A DNA stretch of 64,000 nucleotides from Liquidambar formosana (lineage: Eukaryota; Streptophyta; Magnoliopsida; Saxifragales; Altingiaceae), in the NCBI GenBank assembly GCA_039720395.1, contig CM077834.1, positions 2,128,607-2,192,606 on the forward strand, read 5' to 3'. Numbering within the stretch: the first letter of the stretch is position 1; the number at the start of each line of letters is the position of its first letter. The notes under the pieces are model-generated. The model was not told where the DNA came from and did no database searches. It was given only the letters and a program-made list of their open reading frames with translations. Shown piece by piece: positions 1-13,039 of this stretch. Both the position numbers and the translations under genes were made by a program.

Positions 1-2250
1 GTAAAGCCTTAGCTCAAAGGGTTTTCAAATAAAAAAATCTATCCAAGATTTGACGTTAGAATAAACTTTTGCTCTCAACTAACTTATCCATGGTTAAATG
101 TGCACACCGTTTTAAATAAAAAGGCCTTTTGGAGAAAGACATTTTCAAAAAGTCATTTTCAAAAATACATTTGAAAGAAAGTTGATGTTTGGTGAACACA
201 TATTTTGAAAGTCATTTTATATAAAAAATGCTAGAAAGTAAAGATAAATTTGAAAAAACCTCTTACCTTTTCGCAATTGGCATTTTGAAGGGTTACCCAA
301 AGTAGTTTTTTTCAATCTGCCTTTTAAAAGAAATGACATTTCATAATTTCTGCGATAAAGTTTAATTTTTAACCTTAAAGCGATAAAATAAAAATAGAGC
401 AAACTTTGAAAGAAAGAATAAATATAATTTTTCTTCATTTTAGCAAAGATGAAATGAAATGAATATATAGTGGAAACACAATAATAGTGGCATGTTTCAC
501 AAAAAAATCAGCTAGCTGTCATTCATATAGTACTTTAGATTTGGATATCCAACATATTCAAATCAGCTGTTCAACCTTACAATAATAGTGGCATGTTTCA
601 CATGCAAAATGGATTTTTGTGACATGCTGATAATCAATCCCACTAAAGTACCATTTTTTTCCTCAACCAAAATGGATTCACATGAGACTGCTTTCTTTTG
701 TGACAGATTTAACAAATTAACCTCTTTAAAGGGCCATTTGGGGGACAGCAAAATCCGATTTACTGTAAAATGAATCTACCTGCTTATTTATTATTTTGTA
801 TAGGCCTTTCTTTAATATCTAGAACAAAATTGTTCAGCTTTATCCAAGAGAGAAAAAAATTAAAGCATAAACTTGTCTTTTTCACCAACTAAAAGGGTTA
901 AATTTTCTAAAGCTAAATGGTGTTTAAGAGAGTGGGCTCAGTCTCGTCCAATTCCCAACATTAATTCTCAATCATCTCCTGTAATTTAAGAATAATACTC
1001 ACGTGAAATTCTCTTTGTAATAGTCCCAGACCTTATAAGGGATCCACATGAAGTCAAGTGCGGATTTTTAATCTCGACTCTTTATTTTTAATTTAATGAT
1101 CATCATATACTTAAAAAACAGGTTATTGGTACCTATCTTTTTGATTGTTGAATAATTTTTTTATTTTTTATTTCTAATATAAAAGAAGAGTATTGAGATC
1201 AAAAGTCATGACTTGTATCAAGGTCCTTTATACGATTGGAATTGTTCTCTAGAAATCTTTCCTCATAAACCATGAAATAAAAGGTAAAATATTATGATTA
1301 GAATCCCTTCTCCTATGATCCATATTAAAAGGTTAAAAGAGGAAGCATCCTCTCAAGCCGTTCATCGAGTGAATACTTCTCTCCATCTCTAGTTGGTGCT
1401 TTTGCTTAATTGGTACGGAGCAAGGAACTTTTTCTGAAGTATGTTTTGTGGAGTTCTTTCTCGATACTAAGCAAACAACTAATACACAAGTATTTTGTGA
1501 TTAGTGCTATATGCATAGACTTTATGTATTAATTTATGTGACATGCAACGTGGTTCTGCCATATCAATCCAATTAAAAAGAAAAAGAAAAGTGTACCCTT
1601 CACCATTTCTTACATGACGGCATTTGGTAAAAAATTGATGCAAATGGCATCTTCTAAGATTTTACACTATTTTCAATAGTCTAGTAGGTTAGTTGCATCT
1701 CTCCCTTTCCTAGGTTGACAGGTTCTAATTTAATTATGGTCTCAAGTCTTTTGATGAGACTAAATCAAGGTGGTGGATCCTTTCCTCTATGGGATAAGGT
1801 GTTAGGCGGATGATAAATTGTCGTATTGTTTGACCTGTATTGAAGAGAATTAGTAGGATTGATGAAGACAAATCTTAAAAGAAATTGCACACAAGCGTAA
1901 ATGTATGGTGCCTATACGTTTTATCATCCACTCTAACATCACATTCATATCTTTGAATTATTAGCCAACAAATCACCCAAACCAAACATGAAGATGTGAT
2001 GCTTCTATGAGTTACCATCCGACCTGGCATTGAATTATTGGCATCTTTCTTAATTTCACTTTTCTTTCTACAAAAAGGACTTGTATTGAATTTGTCGTTT
2101 GGTTCAGCCTATCATTATTGGTAGAAATTTTGAAACTTTTGACATGAAATGGACAGGGCTCCGGCATTGTCCCGGCGACCTCTGCGGGTCGTCGACATTG
2201 ACAGGATTCTTCGAGGATCACCAACGACCACTTAAAGTGGAAAGATACGG
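1..2250. other. AT-rich intergenic DNA, no gene seen
   Basis: I see no convincing coding segment, RNA gene or complete transposon here. The open frames are short, low in complexity and unlike any family I know. The sequence 'aataatagtggcatgtttca' occurs twice (about 480-498 and 581-600), a short direct repeat of unknown meaning. Confidence 0.5.
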
Positions 2251-2254
2251 CCAA

Positions 2255-2340
2255 CAAGCTGTAGCTTAGATGGCACCGAGTGGGGTGGGACTTGGGTTAG
2301 GTGAGGGGTTCTCCCCTCCATGCAAACGAAAAAAAACAAA
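2255..2340 (+). repeat. possible tRNA-derived SINE head
   Basis: The stretch has a box-A-like 'tagcttagatgg' followed about 45 bases later by a box-B-like 'gggttctcccctcc', the layout of a tRNA-derived SINE promoter. I could not find the 3' end or a target-site duplication, so this may be a truncated copy or a chance match. Confidence 0.3.
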
Positions 2341-2611
2341 ATAGCGGAAAGGTACGGGGTAGCGTCTCGATCGGTTCTAAAAATAATTATTGATTGTAAG
2401 CGTGTGAAGAGTGGCACAACAACACTAGCATCTGGTGACCCATTTGAGGGTTCGAGGGCACTTAATCCCCAAAATACCCTCCCATTAGAGGGTACACTCA
2501 TTCTTCTAAGTCATCAGCTCTCCTAATTTTTTCAATTATTTTAGACACGTAGTTGAGATACACACGATTATTTTTCTTATAGTGTCCTTACTCCCAGTCT
2601 CCTAGAGAAAA

Positions 2612-2745
2612 AAAAAAATGCAAAAAATGCCTTCAACTTTAGTGACAGTGAGGTGTTAAAAGGATATGGGCAAAAAATGCCTTCAACTTTAGTGACAGTG
2701 AGGTGTTAAAAGGATATGGGCAAAAAATGCCTTCAACTTTAGTCA
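2612..2745. repeat. 50-bp tandem repeat, about 2.6 copies
   Basis: A 50-base unit beginning 'gcaaaaaatgccttcaactt' is repeated head to tail with essentially no mismatches; identical segments recur exactly 50 bases apart (for example at 2641 and 2691). The third copy is broken off after 'caactttagt'. The near-identity points to a recent duplication or an assembly stutter. Confidence 0.85.
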
Positions 2746-3125
2746 TCATCGGATTATTTTATATGGCAGTTGACATAGAGTCACCGAGATAATATTATAT
2801 TATCAAAGCACATAATTCTTTAGGTGGTATGGTACCTTTGCCTTATTAGATAAGAAAAAAAAGGTTGAGAAATTTGATCAGAAAAATAATATTGTTTTTT
2901 CTATCATATTTTTATTAACTCATAGTAGTATGTGAGCTCAATGATGTGATACCAAGATGGAAACAACATTATTCCCATCTATTGGTATAAATTCTACAAA
3001 AGCAAATGGCTTGAAGATTATTAATCAAATTAATAAAGAATTTAATCCCAAATTTAAATCTTTGTTCTCTTATTTACTGGATACATAAATTAATTGATAA
3101 ATTATGGTTCGTAGAGACTAATCTA

Positions 3126-4500
3126 AGGCTGTGTTTGTTACGATGGAATGGAACAAGGATCCCATTGGTAAAAAACCAATAGAGTGTTTGTTTTCCCAAA
3201 GGAATGGAATGCTAATTTCCTCAACCACCCACCAGGTATTCTCTTAGGCAAGGTATAGATTGAGAGAAATGGAGAGAAGAGAAGAGAAAATAAAATGATT
3301 TTCTTCCCATTTCCCTCTTTTGGATTGTTAATTTAGGAGAGAGGAGAAAGAAAATGGGGAAAAATGGAGGGAAAATTGATCCATTTACTTTTATCTCCAA
3401 ATTAGATAAATTTGGAGAGAAATGGAGAGAAAAGTAACAAATTAGTGATGAAATGACAAATATATCCCTATATAACTTCTGTTTAATATATAAAAAAGAT
3501 AATAATGTAATTGTGACTATTTTCTCTTATTTTTTTCTTTATTAATGACTTCTAACTAACCAAACAAGATGGAGAGAAAGTTACTTTCTCTTATCTTCTT
3601 TTCTCTTCCTTTCTCCTTTTTTCTCTCCTCTCCATTTCTCTCAATCCCCACGCGTGAGTCCCTGACACACCTTTCATCCCTTTCTCTCTCTCTCTCTAAA
3701 AAATCAGAAGACACACCTCGCTCATCGTTGTTGCCCCCATCGCCAAAAAAGAGTTGGGTCGCTGTTGTTGTCCCCATAGCCGTCGTCGTCCCATCGCCGT
3801 CACCGTCCTTGTCGCCGTCGCCATCCCTATCATCGTTCTTGTCGCCGTTGCTTCCTGTAAATGCGATTGAGGCCTCGTCAAGCTAATCGAGGTGGAGAAG
3901 CTCTGCTACACGACGTACAAGCCTACCATCTTCCTCGGTCCGACGGTTGCCACTTCTTCACCGGTGTCACAAATGGGTATGACAATGGCAGGCACACCTC
4001 TCAGATCTACCCCATATGGAGGATGATGTGGGTAAATGGGTATGTGATTTTGAAGATGATGGTAAAAAAAAATAATAATAATAAAATTGTGCTGTGATTC
4101 TAGGTAAACAATGATGAAGATGATAGCAAGAAAATTTTATTTATTTATTTTTAATTTTTCGTTCTGATGCCTGATGATGAAAAAAAAAAAATGATGATGA
4201 AGATGTTTTTTTTTGTTCTACTGCAATAATTTTTGGGTATATGCTGATAAAAAAAAAAGAAAAAAAAGGAAAAAATTGTGAGTATATGGGTAAAGATGAT
4301 GAAGATGATTGTGAATGATAAAAAAAATTATTGATTTAATTGATGGTATTATGGAAAGAGAATTCCATTCTTTGGTTACACCAAGCAAAGCATGGAATGA
4401 GAATGACCATTTCTTTCATTTTCCATCTTTATTCAATTTTCTTTCCATTCTATTCTATGTGTTTGATTTTCATTTCATTCAAGTGTACCAAACGCTGTCT
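3126..4500. mobile_element. putative PIF/Harbinger-like non-autonomous element with nested sequence
   Basis: The left end 'ggctgtgtttgttacgatgg' and the inverted right end (about 4470-4500, reverse-complement reading 'gacagcgtttggtacacttg') are imperfect inverted repeats, each flanked by TAA, the target site of PIF/Harbinger elements. Their inner parts share the 'ggaatgga' style ends of two smaller elements at 39.95 and 60.08 kb. Inside are purine-rich stretches, a GC-richer segment with Ser-Pro repeat potential (3640-3960) and many ATGATG runs. No transposase frame is visible. The borders could also be two unrelated elements. Confidence 0.35.
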
Positions 4501-6012
4501 AAGTCCACTCAACATGAAATATGTCTTGAAATTAATACAAAGTATTAGAAAAGCTAGTCAATGTATCCATAAGGGCGTCCTCATAATCGCTTTTCACATC
4601 AAATTATTAGTCAACATTCAATGAACCCAAGTCATAATGTAATTTTATTACTCAAACAATGTGAGGCCGCGAGCCGGTCAACTTGTCACTTCCACCGAGG
4701 GCCACATATTCTTTGCCTTACAGTTGTCCGCTCACTCCCATCCCTCCACGTAAGCAGAAAAAACCAAAGATCGGGTGGAGACACGTCAGAACGCACTCGT
4801 CTTCAGGGTAGTTTTCCCACATCCGAATCTACAAACCAAGCCGTGGCTAGCGTCCACTGTTAGCTGGATCTCTCTTCAACTAGACAACTAGTGCCCACAA
4901 TAATTCTCTCTGGAAATTGATGGATTCGAAATCTATGGTCTGGTTCTGCAATCCGCTTTAAAACCTTAGCTCTTCTGTGGTTTTCTGCAAAATTCAAGCT
5001 TCTTGTATCGATGTAGTGTGCTTGTTTTATAGGTAATCATCTGTGCTATCATTCAGTGTATGTTGGTTTTGATTAAATATGATATGGCTTATGCTAATTT
5101 GAAGTTGTACTTGGCGTTTGCTTGTCTCCGTCTTTATCTCTCCCTCTCAACATATAAATAAATACTGGGTTGGTGTTTGGTTTCATTTCATGATGCTTCT
5201 TGGGTTTGGTGATTTGATAAAATCGTTAGTGTTTATTTTTCATGAAATGTGATGGATCATGATTAATTTGTGATGGGTATTTTGGGAAGTCTGTAAACAT
5301 GATCATTAGCGTTTTTTTTGTTCTTATGAAATGTGATGGGTTATGATTTATTTGTGATGGGTATGTTTGGAAACCTGCAAATATGATCATTAGTGTTTGT
5401 TTTTCATGAAATGTGATGGGCTGTGGTTTATTTGTGTTGGGAAACCTGCAACTATGGTTTAGTATAAAAGGAGGGAAAGGGGTTGAAGAGGGAAGAGAGA
5501 GACAGAGAGTGGGAAGAATGTAGCCCTTTAAGGATGATCTTATCCTTTGGAACTCTTTTGCTCTTTTTATATGATTTTTTCTCCTTTTTTGGTTGGATGC
5601 TAAAGTTGTTTTATAATTATATATACTGATATTGTATTTTTTTTAAAGGCCCTGTAGATCATGGTCAGTGGACATTGTGATAAAGTCACTACGAAGAAGA
5701 TAAAGCACACAAAATATGATAAAGTTCTGTTCATATATCTAATCTTTAATTACAAAGTTTACAAATGAATCAATACATGAAAGGACAATAGCCATGGTGA
5801 ACTTCCTCCTGCTAGCAACCTTATTATTATTATTTATCTCTCAATTTTGTTGATTTAGTTCTGGATTGACTGATGTAGAAAAACCAACTCAAAACCTATA
5901 TTATTTGTTGTGGTATAACTTCAAAGAGTTTATTTTTTTTATTTTTTTTTTGTTGTCAGATCCACGACTACATACTTACAGATCGTTGTCAGATTAAGTA
6001 AGTTTATTGATC
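4501..6012. other. promoter and 5' leader region of the Nudix gene
   Basis: No other gene is seen. A plausible non-coding first exon lies around 4880-5030, ending before 'gtaatcat' at about 5031, which would give a leader intron reaching to near the start codon at 6013. The region 5200-5460 holds three related copies of a unit with 'catgaaatgtgatggg' and 'tttatttgtg', a degenerate tandem repeat. Confidence 0.4.
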
Positions 6013-9000
6013 ATGGACCAAGAGGTCATTGAAAACGGATGTCAACAAGTTGAACCACTGTCTGCATACAATGATGATCATGGAGGTGTGATTGTAGAGA
6101 TGACGGAGCCCATGGACCCCAAGGTCTTTGATGTTGTGCTTGGAATTTCACTATCGCAATGGAGGCAACAGGTGCTTACTTTAATCAACTTCCTTTATTA
6201 TGGATTTGAGATTGGTGCATTAGTTGATCTTTGATAACTACCCTTTATGAATTGAAAATAAGTAATCTATAGAGCCAATATTGATTCTGGTTGATGCACA
6301 TTAAAATTGCAAGCTTTGCATGGGCTTGCTGCTTAGAGATTCACACATAACACAATTATTTGGCTGTTCTCATGCACAAATCTAATGGCACCTTCTGTTA
6401 CTTAATAAAATAACAATGGTAGATTGGTTGTCTATTACATGATTTTTTTTTAAAGAAATGTTCTTTGAATGTTAAGATATACTTTAAACCTTCATAAAAT
6501 GCATCTAGAGTGCATGTTGTTCATTTTTTGAGTCTAAAAGGTCTTGTCTAGAAGTTCTTAAATCACACTGCTAAATGTTTGTATTGTCTTTGAGGAATTT
6601 TTGATTTGACAATTTATTACCCAGACCCTTCTTTCAACACACTTCAGACTCACTGGAATGCAGAATTGGTCAATTCACAAACTTCGAGGCCATTAATTAT
6701 ATGGATTGCAAGCCACTTGGTTTTTCCCTTTTCAACACATAATACATGGATTTTAGATTGATTTCAATCTCTTAGTGAATTTCATTTGTTGGTGTTTGAT
6801 TAAATTTTATAAAGTATTTTGCAGGGCAAGAGGGGTGTCTGGATTAAATTGCCCATTGAACTCGTGAATCTTGTTGAAACTGCTGTTAAGGTAATTATCC
6901 ATTGCTTGTATAAAATTGAGTGGTGAAAATATAATTCCTGGTTTGAATGGGTACCCAATGTTCTTGTCACCCTATAATCTGTCTCAATAACTTACCTTAA
7001 TTGAACCACCATGTTGGTTTTTCTATGTTTATGACATAATTTTTTAAACAATTATAGACGGTACATGTCTTATGTGTTATTTTGTTTCCAAATTTTTTTT
7101 ATTGGTTGTATCAAGCTTTTGTGTTCTGATATCTAAAAAGGCTGCAACATGTTTACACAATTAGGGACCTTACATATGGTGGTGTCTGCATGATTCTACT
7201 CATTTCATACCTGAACTGAACCCAATAAAACTTAGAAGAGAAGAAAATGAGAGGGTCCTCTGTCATGGGTATACTGATACTCAAAACCAACCTCTTGTCA
7301 CCTCTTTTTTAAAGAACTAATCTTGAGTTACAGAAATTACTTTCTGAAATGTACTGGGAGCTTATTTTGAAAATAGACTTTAGTTTGGTGATTATTTCTA
7401 TCATCTTATCTTCAGATTGATGGATCTTTATTCTTGGCCATTCACCATAGATTTTTGTTTGATAGCTCTGTCGCATTGGTGGCAGGCAGGTTTTAAGTAC
7501 CATCATGCTGAACCAACTTACTTGATGCTCGTTTACTGGATTCCTGAAACTGCTAGTAGTATCCCAGCAAACGCTTCCCACCGGGTAATTGTTGGTGCTT
7601 TTATCATGAACGATAAAAGAGAGGTACTCTGCATTATCCATTACTTCTCTTGGTGATCTTGTTTATGACATGTTATATAACTAGTCCCCAGTGGTTCAAT
7701 TTTATGCCTGGCATAATCAGGAAGTGGAAAGTCACTTGTCCTGAGGGTACTTTAGGGGATGTAGCTATCCTGTTTATATGTTCAAAACTTTCCGTGATAC
7801 CTAACACTTTAGATTTGTTGACCTTGTTGTATTGTGTTCCTGGTTTTGAATCTGGAAATTTCTTGTTGGTAGTTGCTGGTAGTCCAGGAGAAGAGTGGCA
7901 GATTAAAAGGAATGGGTGTGTGGAAGATCCCTACTGGAGTGGTGGAGCAAGTATGTATCTAAAACAAAATAAATTTAAATCCTTTATTAAATACATATTT
8001 TTATTTAGACTCCTGCTACAACCACCGGCTATTTTTACCAGATTGGCTGATGTAGCATTCACTTCCTTCTTTAAGTTCAAAGCAAAAGGAATTATTTTTT
8101 TTCTATTAATTACTAATTTAACATTGCGACATCAGCCAATAAAAGAAGTGGGCAGATATATCCTGTATCTTAAGCAATTTCCTTTGGTTGACGTCTTCAA
8201 TCCACAGGGTGAGGATATTTTCAAGACAGCAGTAAGAGAAGTAAAGGAAGAGACTGGAGTAAGTGATGGGTCTGTGATCTGTATTTTCAAGTGACTATGA
8301 TATTGTTAGTTTTTTCTAGTTTCATGTTACTAGTAGTTGTGGTCTTTCTAAGGCTACTGAATATTTACTGCTTCAGATAGAGGCAGAATTCATGGAAGTA
8401 CTAGCATTCAGGTATGAAGTTCCATCGTCTCAAAATTTTTCTGGCACATTTCAACAATACATTCTTTCTTCGCAGTTACAGACACTCATATCAAACATGT
8501 TACTGATCATATTGGAGAATATGACTGCAATCTTTTTGTATTCTTACTTCTAAACCAATATCTCTGACTTTTACTGAGTCTGTTTTCAAGATACAATGTA
8601 GTGGATAAGTTTAGAGTCTAGAGTTAGACTAAGACTGGTCCTGTGTAATCACTGTCTGTGAAAACAGTAAGATACCACCATACAATGAATATTTCCTTAG
8701 AGTTCTCCATTAATAATCACAATCATCTGACATTCTGTTTGTTAGATGGGAACACCTGGAACATGGTCCACAAAAAATTTTCTCAATGCATGTAATATTT
8801 CTGAAGGTTATAAATAGTACCTTCCATAATAAATACCATTATATCTGGGCTATATCTTGATCTCTATGACAGTGGGATTTAAAATAGAACAATTTTGAAA
8901 GTTTCTTACAGCACTACATTAAAAAAGAAAAAAGGAAAAAGAAAAAAAATGGTCTGCTGTTTCATTTCCATGTGCTTCTTATGCAAAAATTATTTATTTT

Positions 9001-10538
9001 TGTGTTTCTTCTTAATTTGGCGACAAATCATGAGAAGGAAAAAATTTGAGTGAACGTTGGATGCCTGAATGGAATTTAGTTTAAATTTTGGCGGAAACAA
9101 TTGGGTTGTCAATTTGGTAATTAGGATGAAAGAAAAAAAATATATCAATGTCAGCTATTTTATTTTATTTTTTTTAATTTGGCTGTAAATTCAAATGGAA
9201 AATTTGTAATTTTTTAGTGAAACTGGGAGAGAATTCAACCAAATAATTAAAAATGGAAGAATTTAGGGTGTCCAATGGACAGTTAATTTAACAATTTGAA
9301 CAAGTTTAAATTCTGGATAAAGTAATATGCTCACCAATTTGCAAATTAAAACCATGGTTCTTATGCCTTCAATATCTCTTCACAAGTTCATATGCTTATC
9401 GCTTCAGGCAATCTCATAAGTTATTCTTTGGAAAGTCGGATTTATTATTCGTGTGCCTGTTGCGTCCACTATCCTTTGACATCCAGAAGCAAGAATCAGA
9501 GATTGAAGCTGCTCAGGTAATAAGTGGTTGATGATAATACAATGCAGTGATTTCATGTTTGGTTTTCATAGGTCACAACTTCTTCACAAATGTAAGAGAA
9601 CAACAGCATGAAGCTACATATATAAAGTGACATAGATGTTTCTAACTCTCTAATATGTCAAGTACTGAAGTACTACAATTTGCCATACTTTGGGTTTACT
9701 TCTATGTTGCATGACCAACTTTTTCTGAAATCAATCTAGCTGAATTTGTATAGGCTAATAAACCAAGTAGTTTATTTTGAACTCTTTGACAAGGAAGAAA
9801 TAATGAAGTAAGAAAACTGTAATATGGGCACAAATGAGTTAAGATCAATTCATGAGAGGAACATATCCTCCCTGTGCCATAGACATAGAATATCTAAGCG
9901 TCAAGGCCTGCTCTTTGTTGTGCTCCATGAGGAGAGTTGCTTAAGCAGATTCAAATTGTTCTCAAATTGCCCGGTGCTGTTCTCTTCTCTTGACTTCTTT
10001 GCTGTTTGTTGAATTTTCCTCAGTATCTAAGAAAGCGTTGTAGATGGGATAGTTTGAATCAGCCATTTACATTAATTATTCAACAAAAACAACAACAAAA
10101 TGAGATTGGGGTCATTTATTGCCAACTTTCTTTAGCCATGCTACATGTGGCATATGCAAGTTGTGTCTATTGTTTCTTTCTGGCCACCCTGATGCAAATA
10201 TTATTCAACTTGTATATTTCAGAAGAAACTGGGTCTAATAATGGATGAAATAACTGAGTAATATTAATACATGGTTGCCTTTCTTTTCTCCATAGTGGAT
10301 GCCATTTGAGGAATATGCAGCTCAACCTTTTGTCCAGAAACACGAGCCTTACAAGTACATTACTGACATATGCTTAGCAAAGGTAGACAAACACTATGCT
10401 GGATTTTCTCCGGTGCCAGTAACCTCGTTTTTTGGTGATCAACTCAGTTACTTTTATTTGAACAGCCAGGATCTGAATCAGCAGAATTCCACTTATCATC
10501 CCACCCCCCCAGCCAAAAAAAATAAAAAAAATAAATAA
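6013..10538 (+). CDS. Nudix hydrolase, NUDT2/5/6/7/10 type
   Basis: A Nudix hydrolase that by family would split ADP-ribose or NADH into AMP and a second phosphate product, mostly in the cytosol. I read eight exons with GT-AG borders: 6013-6171, 6825-6890, 7486-7623, 7873-7950, 8208-8258, 8377-8411, 9408-9516 and 10296-10538, giving 292 residues (Arabidopsis NUDT2 is near 280). The Nudix box GX5EX7REUXEEXGU is complete and spans exons 4-6: G-VVEQG-E-DIFKTAV-REVKEETGI. The plant signature AGFKYHHAEPTYLMLVYW precedes it. The N-terminal domain and the C-terminal WMPFEEYAAQP are also typical of this clade. The last residues are Lys/Asn-rich. The Met at 6013 is preferred to an upstream TTG-initiated frame. 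A polyadenylation signal AATAAA sits at 10648-10653. No lesion was found. Which paralogue it is cannot be told without a tree. Confidence 0.93.
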
Positions 10539-10571
10539 TTATAGTGTTTTTCTGCAAGTGTATATTGTATG

Positions 10572-10600
10572 ATTATTATTATTATTATTATTATTATTGT
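10572..10600. repeat. (ATT)n microsatellite
   Basis: About nine copies of ATT lie just behind the stop codon of the Nudix gene, in its probable 3' untranslated region. Confidence 0.8.
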
Positions 10601-10659
10601 CGTATTGTTGTAGATGTTGTAACAGTTTAACTAAGATGTGATAAATCAATAAAATGAGT

Positions 10660-11450
10660 TCTATTTACTCATGTCACATTTATTTTTGCTACTTGCATTA
10701 CTCTACTAGAAGAAATTCCTCTTGCTGGGTGCGAGAGATAGAGAGAAGAAGTATGTGGTAGGATGAAATGATTTTTGTTCATATATGTCACATTTCCTTT
10801 TGCTACTTGATGATTTCTGTTTAAATTTAAATCAAGAGATGCAGTTTCATTAGGATGATCAAAGGTCCCCTAAGCTTTTACAGTATGATATGGTTCACAG
10901 TGACATAGCCCGACCATGCAGACATCCAATGGAAATGAGGGTAGCTAACACCATTTGAATGGGTCAAACTTAGGCATAGCTTGTACCAAAACTGACAACA
11001 ATAATGTAATTTTTCTTGTCCTTGGGGACAATTTGATTTTGCTTTATGATCGTTGGCCACATTGACGAGATGGGATTTTTATTGCTTGTGTACCTCTATA
11101 ACAAAGATTGTTGCTTTTTTTTTTTTTTTTTCTTTTTTGGGCCTGCCATGCGAATCGTGGAAACTCCATTCTGGATACTAACACTCTCCAATTCAATTTG
11201 TTTCGAGGTCTTCATATAACTACTGATGCAGTTTATTTTGCTTTGAGAATACCATTTATAGTTCGATACCAACACCCATGCCTCATGTTCAATACCAGCA
11301 CCATTTTGACTGTCCTTGTTATATAGGCATCCGTGATCTGCTGTTCTGGACAATGTTTGACATTGGACATATCATTTTTTTTTTCCTCGGTAGAAACATC
11401 TAGATTGCTAAACCAGCAGGATGCTACAAGGAAAACCAGCTCCATGCCAA
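10660..11450. other. intergenic, nothing definite seen
   Basis: The stretch between the Nudix 3' end and the LINE relic holds a poly-T run near 11115 and a related pyrimidine-rich block near 11375, but no frame with family likeness. Confidence 0.4.
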
Positions 11451-11459
11451 TCTCCCCAT

Positions 11460-12365
11460 AGCAGCTTCCGATCTCCCCAGGATACTCTTCCCATTTTCTG
11501 CTAGCTTGTGAGCTACCCTGTTGGCTGGCCCGTAATTGCTAAAGTGATTACTCCTTCAAATTGTCTTAGAGAATTGCGCATTTCATAGACCAAGTTTCAA
11601 ATCATCCAAGGGGCATGAGTCTTACCTGCACTGTAGTTTATAATGACTTCAGAATCTTCTTCTATGTATATATTTTTAATCCCATGTTGCTTGGCTAGTT
11701 TTAGACCATTTCTTAAGTGGACATTCTGCTACTGTCATGGAGCAGTTACTCAATTTAATCACCACCGCCATTTTAAGCCATGCCCTCAGTATGTCTGATT
11801 TCATAACCAGCTGAAGCTTGGCATTCATTGGCTAAAACCGACCCATCTAAGTTCAGATTGCAAGAGGAATTTGGTGAACCGTTCCACTTGACAGAAACTT
11901 CATGCTTCGTGCAGCGTTCTTCATGTGCAAAGTCTCTCTCCTTTTTTTCATTTTTCTTTTGGACAGACATCTGCAAAGTTCAAATTCATGTTCTTGAGGG
12001 CACTTGAAGCATAGTTGGCATTGTCTAGAATTCTGTAGGGATTTGGATTTGTGTGATTAAAATCCACATCATCTCTATGGTTCCGAGTACATCAAAGAAG
12101 AGAGGCTATGCATATACTCACAATAATTAAGCATGTTCTTCATATGAATATTATTTATCCATTCAATAATATTCTTACTTCCATTACTTGGGGATGGGCA
12201 CTCCTTATCGATCCTGCAGCAAATGCTATTAACAAAAGGACATTCAATAAAGATATGGTTCCTGGTTTCTACATCATCTTTACAAATTGAACAATCCATT
12301 CTAATTTTAGGATGTTTCTTGATAAGGTTTTCTTTATTTGATAAACGATTCGATACCAGCATCGG
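11460..12365 (-). pseudogene. LINE retrotransposon relic: zinc-binding RT domain plus RNase H
   Basis: On the minus strand the domains appear in the order found in plant non-LTR elements. First comes a zf-RVT segment (12362-12075) with CSICKDDVETRNHIFIECPF, the Cys/His pattern of the reverse-transcriptase zinc-binding domain. Then comes an RNase H-like segment (about 11990-11470) with LNLDGSVLANE (the DGS strand), a middle part with IYIEEDSEVI and a C-terminal ANRVAHKLAENG. In-frame stops and frameshifts break it, and the RT palm is missing, so it is dead. The identification rests on recalled family patterns. Confidence 0.75.
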
Positions 12366-12679
12366 AAGGATGATTAGGCTGGCCTATGGTCTGGGTGTGG
12401 ATGCAGTTTTGCTTATATATGTGTAGGTGCATGTGTTTATGTTTGTGTTTATTGTATTTCTTAGGCTGATTTTGACTGTAACAGAAACTGTGAACTCAAG
12501 TTCATGTGTCCGGAAATATCTCAAAACTTATTGCTATTTCAATGGTGTGATTCTTTTTAATTTTTCATCTTCTATGCATTTGGACATATAGAAAACTGAT
12601 ATGTTGTCTGAAACGGTGAAATTGCTAGACTTTGGACTGATTTAATCTTGAATATAGCTATAGGTTTCAAAGAAAATAT

Positions 12680-12730
12680 TTGTGATATATTGTATGTGTG
12701 TATGTATGTATGTATGTATGCATGTATTAT
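12680..12730. repeat. (GTAT)n/(TG)n microsatellite
   Basis: Repeated 'tgtatgtatgta' units flanked by TG steps. Simple sequence with no further function seen. Confidence 0.7.
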
Positions 12731-13039
12731 AATTTGTCTTTGTGTGTGGATCCATTCAAATAAGTTAAGCTTATAGACTACTTGTACATAAGGATGACAG
12801 ATGGTCTGCCATGCGGCACCGAACGCGGAATGCGGGGGGAAAAGATGAAAGATACAAACCATGGTTGAGATGTGAGAGCCACTGGTCATAAATCTCAACA
12901 AGGATGTAGAAGTTTCTGCTATCCCATATAACAAGTTTTCACAATCCATCTTCCTTCAGATACAAAACCCCTGATATCCAGGTTCTCTCTTTCTCTGTTT
13001 CTTCTCTGAAGTTGGGTTTTGTGGCAGTGAGGAAGAAAT

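Noticed and set aside
3569..3886. A 105-codon frame with Ser-Pro repeats
   Set aside because: Low-complexity sequence from TCG/CCG runs within a probable transposon; the opposite strand is equally open and no family fits.
7650..8294. A 214-codon plus-strand open frame within the Nudix gene
   Set aside because: It runs through two introns and reads exon 4 in the wrong frame; the exon model restores the Nudix box with proper splice sites.
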